Positions 7,762 to 14,018 of a DNA stretch of 24,713 bases are shown here, piece after piece; position 1 is the first letter of the stretch; every line of letters starts with the position of its first letter. Under the pieces are notes generated by a model that searched no databases, was not told the origin of the DNA, and saw nothing but the letters and a program-made list of their open reading frames with translations. Where the stretch lies: contig CALGGO010000002.1 in the NCBI GenBank assembly GCA_937916085.1, forward strand, positions 1-24,713, written 5' to 3'. Position numbers and translations under genes: made by a program. This DNA comes from an uncultured Prevotellaceae bacterium (GTDB lineage: Bacteria > Bacteroidota > Bacteroidia > Bacteroidales > Muribaculaceae).

Positions 7762-8181
7762 TTAATTATCTTCTTTTAAAGAAGAAGTATTATTGTTTAT
7801 ATTATTCTTGTTAGGGTCTAATTTTTGTACTTTCGTAGGTTCATTTTCGACACTCTGGTATCTAAGATAATTTACTACTATAGTCTTCATGTGCCCGTTA
7901 ATTCTCTCTCGTTTTATCTCTCCAGTCTGCTCTAGCTTTTTTAGAGATCTAAATAACGTAGATTTTGCGAGACTAGTGATCTCACACAGGCTTTTGGCAC
8001 TGATAAACGTCTCGCCACATTCACAGTCCATGCCACGCCAGGTATTCTTTTTGTGATTGACAATAAGCAGCAGCATAACAAACACTTTGAAAGCGTTGCT
8101 GTCATCTACGTGCCTCCAAGAGAGCAGCTTGCGGCTTAATTTTATGTAACCCACATTGGGGCTTACAAAATTTTTTTTCAT
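7762..8181 (-). CDS. Winged-helix protein resembling N-terminal domain of phage replication proteins
   Basis: The 139-residue product begins MKKNFVSPNVGYIKLSRKLL and continues with a WRHVDDSNAFKVFVMLLLIV segment, typical of replisome-organiser/DnaD-like N-terminal domains. A winged helix-turn-helix with ISAKSLCEITSLAKSTLFRS (about 64-83) and KKLEQTGEIKRERI follows. The C-terminus is a polar, asparagine-rich tail (KLDPNKNNINNNTSS). There is no signal peptide. ATG at 8181; the AT-rich leader carries an inverted repeat. This probably derives from a mobile element, although no integrase or other phage gene is adjacent. The role (replication initiation or DNA-binding regulator) is inferred. Confidence 0.65.
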   Translation of the reverse strand: MKKNFVSPNVGYIKLSRKLLSWRHVDDSNAFKVFVMLLLIVNHKKNTWRGMDCECGETFISAKSLCEITSLAKSTLFRSLKKLEQTGEIKRERINGHMKTIVVNYLRYQSVENEPTKVQKLDPNKNNINNNTSSLKEDN

Positions 8182-8241
8182 AATTATATATTTAAAAAAT
8201 TAATATATACTCAAGTTTCTAAAGTTCTAAAACTTTATAAA

Positions 8242-8346
8242 CTTGAAGGTTAGAGGTTAGAGTTTAGTGTTTAGAGCAATTTTTTTCAAATTTTTCTATA
8301 TTTCACACTTATTGTCCTCTAAACTCTAAACACTAAACATTAAACT
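8242..8346. repeat. Inverted pair of TTAGAG-tract modules in the divergent spacer
   Basis: GTTTAGTGTTTAGAG (8262-8276) and its exact reverse complement CTCTAAACACTAAAC (8324-8338) are separated by 47 AT-rich bases. Both arms belong to the low-complexity module of the composite repeat (compare 11950-11980) but here face each other, so a transcript could form a 15-bp stem. It lies in the 488-bp spacer between the winged-helix gene and tsaB. Confidence 0.75.
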
Positions 8347-8464
8347 TTGAGCAAGTTAACAACTTGCGAAACTTGAATTAATATATAGATTATGCCACAA
8401 AATTATTTTAAATAAAGAAATGGCACAACATTTAAAAAATAGAACTTATGAGAGCATGTTACTA

Positions 8465-8658
8465 CACTCGGCTTGCTTTAATTTTTGATAAATTAGGCGG
8501 CGTCGAGGTATAAAAAATGAAAAACTTCGATTTTCATTTGTATTTCACTCGGCTTGCTGTAATTTTTGATAAATTAGGCTGCGTCGAGGCATAAAAAATG
8601 AAAAAACTTCGTTTTTCATTTTGTTCTGCCCTCAACTTGCACTAATTTTGTGCCAAGT
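8465..8658 (+). repeat. 81-bp tandem promoter/hairpin repeat (two copies plus a degenerate third)
   Basis: Copy 1 starts at 8465 and copy 2 at 8546 with CACTCGGCTTGC, then TAATTTTTGATAAATTAGGC, GCGTCGAGG and a hairpin: AAATGAAAA/TTTTCATTT in copy 1 (8515-8539) and AAAATGAAAAA/TTTTTCATTTT in copy 2 (8595-8622), with loops ACTTCGA and ACTTCG. A diverged third start, CCTCAACTTGCACTAATTTTG, forms the tsaB promoter. Each copy contains a TAAT(T)TTTTG box. Confidence 0.85.
8620..8650 (+). promoter_or_regulatory. Bacteroidetes-type promoter of tsaB
   Basis: TTTG at 8620-8623 and TAATTTTG at 8643-8650, separated by 19 bp, match the -33/-7 consensus. Transcription would begin near 8657, only about 13 nt before the tsaB ATG. 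The -33 box overlaps the hairpin of the preceding 81-bp repeat copy. Confidence 0.7.
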
Positions 8659-8669
8659 TTTGAACGATT

Positions 8670-9362
8670 ATGGCAAATATTCTCAACATAGAGACCTCTA
8701 CCGCCGTGTGCTCAGTGGCATTAAGCAGTGAGGGTCAGATAGTTGACCATCACGAGAACTATGACGGTCTGAACCATGCCACGCTGTTGAGCCAGTTCAT
8801 CGACGACATGCTCACCACGGCAAAGCGCAAAGAGATGCCGCTCGACGCCATCGCAGTAAGCATTGGCCCCGGTTCTTATACAGGCTTGCGCATTGGCTTA
8901 TCGCAGGCCAAAGGTTTGGCGTTCGGGCTAGGATTGCCGCTGATAGGCGTGAACACCTTGCAGCTGCTCACGGTGACGGCGATGTTTCAGGAGTTCTTCG
9001 ACGACGACACGCTCTACGCCCCCATGATTGACGCACGGCGCATGGAAGTCTATACTGCGGTCTATAACAGCTCTTTAGAAGCCATCGAGGAGCCACAAGC
9101 CCTGATTCTCGACAACAACTCGTTTGCCTCCTTGCTTGAGGAGCGTCACCTTGTGCTTATAGGCAACGGGGCGCAAAAGGCAAAAGACGTGATAAAGCAC
9201 CCTAACGCGCGGTTTATGCCCCACGTCAAGCCCGTAGCGGTAGATATGCTCGCACTGGCCGAGAAAGCGTTCAGAGAAAGGCATTTCATTGATGTCGCCT
9301 ACTCCACGCCTCTCTACCTAAAAGACTTCCAAGCTACTGTGCCAAAGAAAAAAGTGCTATAA
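8670..9362 (+). CDS. tsaB: tRNA threonylcarbamoyladenosine biosynthesis protein TsaB
   Basis: The 230-residue protein is the ASKHA-fold scaffold that pairs with TsaD in the complex making t6A37 in ANN-decoding tRNAs. It starts MANILNIETSTAVCSVALSS, the N-terminal phosphate-loop-like strand pair. The family signature AVSIGPGSYTGLRIGLSQAK is at about residues 62-81, followed by GLAFGLGLPLIGVNTLQLL. Length is normal. The ATG at 8670 follows a well-formed promoter. It is the first gene of the plus-strand run. I see no TsaD, TsaE or TsaC in the window, as usual for this scattered pathway. Confidence 0.95.
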   Translation: MANILNIETSTAVCSVALSSEGQIVDHHENYDGLNHATLLSQFIDDMLTTAKRKEMPLDAIAVSIGPGSYTGLRIGLSQAKGLAFGLGLPLIGVNTLQLLTVTAMFQEFFDDDTLYAPMIDARRMEVYTAVYNSSLEAIEEPQALILDNNSFASLLEERHLVLIGNGAQKAKDVIKHPNARFMPHVKPVAVDMLALAEKAFRERHFIDVAYSTPLYLKDFQATVPKKKVL

Positions 9363-9408
9363 GGCTTCAGTTGTCACGATTTTTTTGTACTTTTGCAAAC
9401 TATTTCAG

Positions 9409-9638
9409 ATGTCAGCTAACAAGCAGACGAGCGCTTCGCGCCGATTAGAGGACTAAGGGCTAAGGACAAAGGACGAAGGACAAAATTATGAACTTATGTT
9501 CTTATGTCTAAAAATGGAAACAAGAGCATTGTGGTTTCTGGTCGCATCTGGTCGTTTGACTTAACACTTGTCTTGTTAGCTCGTCAGCACGTTAGCTTGT
9601 CAGCTAAAAACGATAAACGAACAACGATAATTTGATTA
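9409..9638 (+). repeat. Composite intergenic repeat, full copy (before DUF4290)
   Basis: Order: GTCAGCTAACAAGCAGACGA, palindrome (9431-9441), GATTAGAGGACTAAGG, GACAAAGGACGAAGGAC, the 135-nt core (9487-9621, two substitutions from the identical pair), then ACGATAAACGAACAACGATAA about 16 nt before the ATG at 9646. The 5' AGCTAACAAG is complementary to CTTGTTAGCT in the core, so the ends could pair in RNA. Confidence 0.93.
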
Positions 9639-9645
9639 TAACAAT

Positions 9646-10239
9646 ATGCTTACTTATAACTCACAACTCAAGAAACTGGCTCTGCCCGAGTATGGCCGCA
9701 ACATCCAGCAAATGGTGGACTACTGCTGCACTATTGAAGACCGCGACGAGCGCAACAAGTGCGCACGCTCTATCATCAACACCATGAGCAACCTGTTTCC
9801 GCAGCTCAAGCAGGAGACCGACTATGAGCACAAGCTGTGGGACCATCTGGCGATAATGAGCAACTTCACACTCGACATCGACTACCCCTACGAAGTTGTA
9901 AAGCCCGAGAATCTCGACAGCAAGCCAGAGCCCATAAAATACAAGCACGAAGGCATCAAGATGCGCCACTACGGCAAGATTGTTGACCAGATGATACAAC
10001 GCGCCTGCGAATACCCCGACGGCGACGAGAAAGAGGCTCTGGTGATGCTCATCGCCAACCACATGAAGAAGCTCATCTTTCAAATAAGCAACGAAGACGT
10101 TGATGACGCCAAGATTTTCAAAGACTTGGAGTATTTCTCCAAAGGTCAGATTATCCTTGACCCTGCCACTCACAAGCTGCATCAGTTCAAGGTGGCACCG
10201 GCACAGCAGCAAGCGTCGAAGAAGAAAAAGAAGAAATAA
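9646..10239 (+). CDS. DUF4290 family protein
   Basis: A 197-residue soluble protein with the Bacteroidetes DUF4290 pattern: MLTYNSQLKKLALPEYGRNI at the start, DYCCTIEDRDERNKCARSII (about 25-44), LWDHLAIMSNFTLDIDYPY (about 65-83) and MRHYGKIVDQMIQRACEYPD (about 105-124). It ends in a lysine tail (SKKKKKK) suited to nucleic-acid or ribosome contact, which is inference only. No function is established to my knowledge. The ATG at 9646 follows the repeat. The stop TAA is immediately followed by the next repeat (GAGCGCTTCGCGC). In other Bacteroidales I recall this gene near murA and rimM; here rimM follows directly and no murA is seen. Confidence 0.88.
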   Translation: MLTYNSQLKKLALPEYGRNIQQMVDYCCTIEDRDERNKCARSIINTMSNLFPQLKQETDYEHKLWDHLAIMSNFTLDIDYPYEVVKPENLDSKPEPIKYKHEGIKMRHYGKIVDQMIQRACEYPDGDEKEALVMLIANHMKKLIFQISNEDVDDAKIFKDLEYFSKGQIILDPATHKLHQFKVAPAQQQASKKKKKK

Positions 10240-10432
10240 GAGCGCTTCGCGCCAATTAGAGATTAGAGAATAAAGTACAAAGGACAAAGTACAAAGTTCA
10301 AAGGACTAAGGACAAAGAAAAAATATGAACTTCTTTTCTTATGTCTAAAAATAACAAGAGTGGAGAGTGGAGAGTGGAGAGTGGAGAGGTCCCCGATCCT
10401 CGATTCCCGATCCCCGATAAACGAAACAAAGC
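10240..10432 (+). repeat. Composite intergenic repeat, variant copy (before rimM)
   Basis: The palindrome (10242-10252) starts three bases after the DUF4290 stop. It continues with ATTAGAGATTAGAGAATAAA, GTACAAAG/GTTCAAAG tract and TATGAACTTCTTTTCTTATG, then jumps from the core (TCTAAAAATAACAAGAG) into GGAGAGT heptamers (10362-10389), CCCCGAT/CCTCGAT heptamers (10390-10417) and AAACGAAACAAAGCACA before the rimM ATG. The breakpoint is the same as in the 4236-4488 copy. Confidence 0.88.
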
Positions 10433-10435
10433 ACA

Positions 10436-10957
10436 ATGATTACCCGCGATGAAATAATATCCATAGGCAAGTTCAACAAGACTCATGGCATCAATGGAGA
10501 GATTTCGGCAACGATTAACGCTCCCGAGGCTTTGCTTGACGACTGCTCGTGCTTTGTGTGTGACATCGACGGCATTTTTGTGCCTTTCTTTATCAAAGAT
10601 TTCCGCCACAAGTCGCAAGACACGTTCCTGCTCACCATCGACGACATCGGCAACGACCAGGAGGCATTGATGCTTGTGAATAAGGACATCTATGTGAAAC
10701 GCAGCGAGTACAGCCACGTACTGGAAGACGAAGACCAAGTGCCAGTAGATTTCTTCATAGGCTTCAACGCCGTTGTCAACGCACTGCAAGGCACCATCGT
10801 GGATATTGACGACTCTACTGCCAACGTCCTCTTTGTCATAGAGACCACCCACGGCAAGCAGATTCTCATCCCCGCAGTGGAAGAATTCATCACCGATTTC
10901 GACAGTAAAGACAGAACAATAAAAATGGAGGTCCCTGATGAACTCCTTGAGTTATAG
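10436..10957 (+). CDS. rimM: Ribosome maturation factor RimM
   Basis: A 173-residue protein that binds S19/16S rRNA and assists maturation of the 30S head. The N-terminal beta-barrel signature GKFNKTHGINGEISATI is at about residues 11-27. The C-terminal PRC-barrel is seen in FFIGFNAVVNALQGTIVDID (about 102-121) and GKQILIPAVEEFITDFD (about 140-156), ending MEVPDELLEL in the family manner. Start ATG at 10436 follows a variant intergenic repeat. The TAG stop is followed within five bases by another palindrome module. Confidence 0.94.
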   Translation: MITRDEIISIGKFNKTHGINGEISATINAPEALLDDCSCFVCDIDGIFVPFFIKDFRHKSQDTFLLTIDDIGNDQEALMLVNKDIYVKRSEYSHVLEDEDQVPVDFFIGFNAVVNALQGTIVDIDDSTANVLFVIETTHGKQILIPAVEEFITDFDSKDRTIKMEVPDELLEL

Positions 10958-11275
10958 ATTAGCGCTTCGCGCAGGTTAGAGCAAAGAGCGCTTCGCGCTG
11001 ATTAGAGATTAATTGTGCTTCGCACGATTAGAGATTAGAGATTAGCGATTAGAGATTAGAGGATAAAGTACAAAGTTCAAAGTTCAAAGGATTAAGGACA
11101 AAGAAAAAATATGAACTTATGTTCTTATGTCTAAAAATGAAAACAAGAGCATTGTGGTTTCTGGTCGTATCTGGTCGTTTGACTTAACACTTGTCTTGTT
11201 AGCTCGTCAGCACGTTAGCTTGTCAGCTAAAAACGATAAACGAACAACGATAAACGAACAACGATAAACGAATAA
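10958..11275 (+). repeat. Composite intergenic repeat, full and expanded copy (before OmpA-family gene)
   Basis: This 321-bp spacer is entirely repeat: palindromes at 10962-10972, 10988-10998 and the GTGCTTCGCAC form at 11015-11025, ATTAGAGATTAG tandem tract, GTACAAAG/GTTCAAAG tract, the 135-nt core (11110-11244, identical by my reading to the nadD copy) and three AACGATAAACGA units before the ATG at 11279. Confidence 0.93.
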
Positions 11276-11278
11276 AAT

Positions 11279-11899
11279 ATGAAAAACTTCATTTGTGACA
11301 TAAGATTTCTCGTGCTGATGATTGCAGCAGCTTGTTGCTTCCAGGCTACGGCGCAGGGCAACACATATCGTAATATCGATGACGCCATCAACTCACCTTC
11401 GATAAGAGACAGCAAGGTGCGCAATGCCGTCGTGGAATACCAGGCTGGGCTAGTCAACGACCTTGTGAGAGACTACAATGTGAACCTGATAAGAAACGGA
11501 GAAGTTGTAGCTATCACTATTCCTGCCGACCTCTTCTTTGAGGCCAACGCCACGGAGCTGAGCGACAAGGCCGACGACATACTGTATAAAATCGCGCAAT
11601 TCCTGAGGGTGCCAGGCTTCTACCATGCCGCACTGGCGATGTATCACGACAACACTGGCTCGCCACAATACTGCAAAGAATTGACCGATAAGCGCATCAA
11701 AAGCATCACCGACTGGTTCGGCATCTACACTAAAAGCCGGCAGTACATCTCATCGTTCTCCTTTGGCGACAAAAACCCAATTCTGGAGAACAACTCAATG
11801 AATAACCGCCGCATGAACCGCAGACTGGTCATTTACCTCATCCCAGACAATGTGATGATAGACAATGCAAAAAGAAACCAACTAAATAAACGATATTGA
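11279..11899 (+). CDS. OmpA-family (peptidoglycan-associated) exported protein
   Basis: A 206-residue exported protein. Residues 1-26 form a signal peptide (LVLMIAAACCFQATAQ, cleavage probably after TAQ). After a short linker, residues about 75-190 form an OmpA-C-like module: IPADLFFEANATELSDKADD, then YHDNTGSPQYCKELTDKRIK, and NNRRMNRRLVIYLIP at the end. In the family this module binds diaminopimelate peptidoglycan in the periplasm. There is no N-terminal beta-barrel and no clear lipobox Cys in the usual LxxC context. The ATG at 11279 follows a repeat tail. The partner process is unknown; cell-envelope tethering is the safe inference. Confidence 0.85.
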   Translation: MKNFICDIRFLVLMIAAACCFQATAQGNTYRNIDDAINSPSIRDSKVRNAVVEYQAGLVNDLVRDYNVNLIRNGEVVAITIPADLFFEANATELSDKADDILYKIAQFLRVPGFYHAALAMYHDNTGSPQYCKELTDKRIKSITDWFGIYTKSRQYISSFSFGDKNPILENNSMNNRRMNRRLVIYLIPDNVMIDNAKRNQLNKRY

Positions 11900-12157
11900 A
11901 GCTAACAAGCTGACAAGGAACAAGCTGACAAGACAATGCGCTTCGCGCAGTTTAGAGGTTAGAGTTTAGTGTTTAGAGGACTAAGGACTAAGAAAATTAT
12001 GAACTTATGTTCTTATGTCTAAAAATGAAAACAAGAGCATTGTGGTTTCTGGTCGTATCTGGTCGTTTGACTTAACACTTGCCTTGTAAGCTCGTCAGCC
12101 CGTCAGCCCGTCAGCCCGTCAGCTAACAACGAACAACGATAAACGAAAAACGATAAA
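11899..12157 (+). repeat. Composite intergenic repeat, full copy (before proS)
   Basis: Order: GCTAACAAGCTGACAAGG and CAAGCTGACAAGACAATG, palindrome (11938-11948), AGTTTAGAGGTTAGAGTTTA tract, ACTAAGGACTAAG, core start at 11998. The core matches the others through TTGACTTAACACTTG, then is altered to CCTTGTAAGCTCG followed by four CGTCAGCC-type octamers (about 12097-12122) and ACGAACAACGATAAACGAAA before the proS ATG. This shows octamer expansion within the element. Confidence 0.92.
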
Positions 12158-12160
12158 AAA

Positions 12161-13642
12161 ATGGCTATTGAAATTAAAGACTTAACAAAGAGAAGCGTCA
12201 ACTACTCGCAGTGGTACAACGACTTGGTGATTAAAGCCGACCTCGCCGAGCAATCGGCAGTGAGAGGATGCATGGTGATAAAACCCTACGGTTATGCCAT
12301 CTGGGAGAAGATGCAACGTCAGCTCGACGAGATGTTCAAGGCAACAGGTGTGCAGAACGCCTATTTCCCTCTTCTTATCCCGAAATCCTTCCTCAGCCGT
12401 GAAGCAGAGCACGTGGAAGGGTTTGCCAAGGAATGTGCTGTGGTAACACATCACCGTCTCATGAACGCCCCCGACGGAAGCGGCGTGGTAGTAGATCCCG
12501 AGGCCCGACTTGAAGAAGAACTCATTATTCGTCCCACCAGCGAGACCATTATATGGAACACCTATCGCAACTGGATCAGTTCCTATCGCGACCTGCCATT
12601 GCTCATCAACCAGTGGGCAAACGTCATGCGATGGGAGATGCGCACACGCATGTTCCTGCGCACCGCCGAGTTCCTGTGGCAAGAAGGACACACGGCACAT
12701 GCCACCAAAGAAGAGGCACAAGCCGAAGCCATACAGATGCTTAACGTCTATGCCGACTTTGCCGAGAAATATATGGCAGTGCCGGTCATCAAGGGCGTGA
12801 AATCGGCAAACGAGCGTTTTGCCGGTGCTCTAGAGACCTACACCATCGAGGCGATGATGCAAGACGGCAAGGCTCTGCAATCGGGCACTTCACACTTCCT
12901 GGGCCAGAACTTCGCAAAGGCGTTTGATGTGAAATTTGTGAATAACGAGAACAAGCTCGACTACGTGTGGGCTACTTCATGGGGCGTTTCTACCCGCCTG
13001 ATGGGTGCCCTCATCATGACTCACAGCGACGACAACGGTCTCGTGCTGCCTCCTAAGTTGGCTCCCATCCAGGTGGTTATTGTTCCCATCTACAAGAACC
13101 AGGAGCAACTCGACGAGATTAACGCCAAGGTTAACCCCATCGTCGAGAATCTGCGCGCAATGGGCATCTCGGTGAAGTATGACAACGCCGACAACAAGCG
13201 ACCAGGTTTTAAGTTTGCCGACTACGAGCTCAAGGGAGTGCCAGTGAGACTAGTGCTCGGCGCTCGTGACATCGCCAACGGCACCATCGAGGTGATGCGC
13301 CGCGACACCCTCGAGAAGTCAAGCGCTTCGCTCGAAGGCATTGAGAACACCGTTAAGGCTCTTCTCGATGAGATTCAAGACAACATCTTCAAGAAGGCGC
13401 TCAACTTCCGCAACGAAATGACATATAAGGTTGACAACTACGAGGACTTCAAGCAGCAAATCGAGAAAGGCGGCTTTGTGCTGGCGCACTGGGACGGCAC
13501 ACCCGAGACCGAAGACCGCATCAAGGAAGAGACAAAGGCGACAATACGCTGCATCCCTCTCGACGCACAACCCGAAGATGGCGTGGACATGCTCACCGGC
13601 AAGCCATCAAAATGCCGAGTAATCTTCGCCCGCAACTACTAA
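12161..13642 (+). CDS. proS: Prolyl-tRNA synthetase, archaeal/eukaryotic-type short form
   Basis: A 493-residue class II aminoacyl-tRNA synthetase charging tRNA-Pro. It lacks the bacterial-type editing insertion and is of the short type used by Bacteroidetes. Motif 2 is in MRWEMRTRMFLRTAEFLWQE (about 155-180), with EGHTAHATKEEA after it. QSGTSHFLGQNFAKAF (about 246-261) and WGVSTRLMGALIMTHSDDNG (about 277-296) carry the ATP/proline site and motif 3. The anticodon-binding domain starts near PIQVVIVPIYK (about 307). The C-terminal domain ends KCRVIFARNY, as in the family. ATG at 12161. Three hairpins lie downstream. Confidence 0.96.
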   Translation: MAIEIKDLTKRSVNYSQWYNDLVIKADLAEQSAVRGCMVIKPYGYAIWEKMQRQLDEMFKATGVQNAYFPLLIPKSFLSREAEHVEGFAKECAVVTHHRLMNAPDGSGVVVDPEARLEEELIIRPTSETIIWNTYRNWISSYRDLPLLINQWANVMRWEMRTRMFLRTAEFLWQEGHTAHATKEEAQAEAIQMLNVYADFAEKYMAVPVIKGVKSANERFAGALETYTIEAMMQDGKALQSGTSHFLGQNFAKAFDVKFVNNENKLDYVWATSWGVSTRLMGALIMTHSDDNGLVLPPKLAPIQVVIVPIYKNQEQLDEINAKVNPIVENLRAMGISVKYDNADNKRPGFKFADYELKGVPVRLVLGARDIANGTIEVMRRDTLEKSSASLEGIENTVKALLDEIQDNIFKKALNFRNEMTYKVDNYEDFKQQIEKGGFVLAHWDGTPETEDRIKEETKATIRCIPLDAQPEDGVDMLTGKPSKCRVIFARNY

Positions 13643-13674
13643 GAACCAAACTAGTAGCACACGTATAATAAAAT

Positions 13675-13705
13675 CCACTCCCGCCAACAGTTTTGATGGG
13701 AGTGG
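13675..13705 (+). terminator. Hairpin after proS, likely terminator
   Basis: CCACTCCC (13675-13682) pairs with GGGAGTGG (13698-13705), a perfect 8-bp stem with a 15-nt loop, 32 bp after the proS stop. A short T-containing tract (TTCTCATGTTTCTT) follows, so it is a plausible but not classic intrinsic terminator. Confidence 0.6.
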
Positions 13706-13745
13706 TTCTCATGTTTCTTAGTCCTTGAACATGCAGCAATTAATT

Positions 13746-13801
13746 CTACGGAGTCTTGGAGTATAGGAGCAGAAAACTCTCAAACTCCTAAAACTCCGTA
13801 G
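13746..13801. repeat. Nested inverted repeat between convergent genes
   Basis: CTACGGAGT (13746-13754) and ACTCCGTAG (13793-13801) form a perfect 9-bp outer stem. Inside, TAGGAG and CTCCTA form a second stem. It lies between convergent proS and the minus-strand small membrane gene, and probably acts as a bidirectional transcription or mRNA 3'-end structure. Confidence 0.65.
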
Positions 13802-13808
13802 AACAGGA

Positions 13809-13834
13809 GTCCTCAAAACCGTCCTTTTGAGGAC
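13809..13834 (-). terminator. Hairpin downstream of the small membrane protein gene
   Basis: GTCCTCAAAA (13809-13818) and TTTTGAGGAC (13825-13834) form a perfect 10-bp stem with a 6-nt loop, one base after the minus-strand stop codon at 13836. It probably ends the minus-strand transcript; no long T-run follows. Confidence 0.6.
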
Positions 13835-13835
13835 A

Positions 13836-14018
13836 TTAATCTTCTTTATCCTGATTCTCGCTAACAAAGCCTTCACTACCGTCTTTGCTTTCTTTTTCTA
13901 TTCTTTTCTTTACTTTGACTATTAAGGCAATAGTGTTAGCAATAAGAAAAACAAGAACGATAGCGCCGGTAATTGTTCGAGCCTTATCTCCAAGCCCTAA
14001 ATATACTCGGAAATACAA
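13836..14018 (-). CDS. Possible small single-span membrane protein (60 aa)
   Basis: I do not recognise it. It has one hydrophobic segment, TITGAIVLVFLIANTIALIV (about residues 15-34), followed by a basic stretch (KVKKRIEKESK) and an acidic tail (SENQDKED), the layout of a small inner-membrane protein with a cytosolic tail. The only nearby start is TTG at 14018. It overlaps the end of the upstream 613-residue gene by 22 bp, and an AGGGGG run lies about 10 bases before the TTG. A hairpin follows the stop. The coherent membrane topology makes it more likely real than chance. Given the phage-like neighbour, a holin-like or lysis accessory role is conceivable but unproven. Confidence 0.45.
   Translation of the reverse strand: MYFRVYLGLGDKARTITGAIVLVFLIANTIALIVKVKKRIEKESKDGSEGFVSENQDKED

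Noticed and set aside
7774..7780. Slippery heptamer TTTAAAA (minus strand) near the end of the winged-helix gene, suggesting programmed -1 frameshifting into the next gene
   Set aside because: It is in the right phase for slippage, but the -1 frame reads AGA AGA TAA and stops at once, so the second gene cannot be reached by a -1 shift there.
5087..12146. Intergenic repeats as rho-independent terminators of upstream genes
   Set aside because: The GCGCTTCGCGC stems are only 3-4 bp with no following T-run, and full elements continue 200 bp up to the next start codon, so simple terminators do not explain them.
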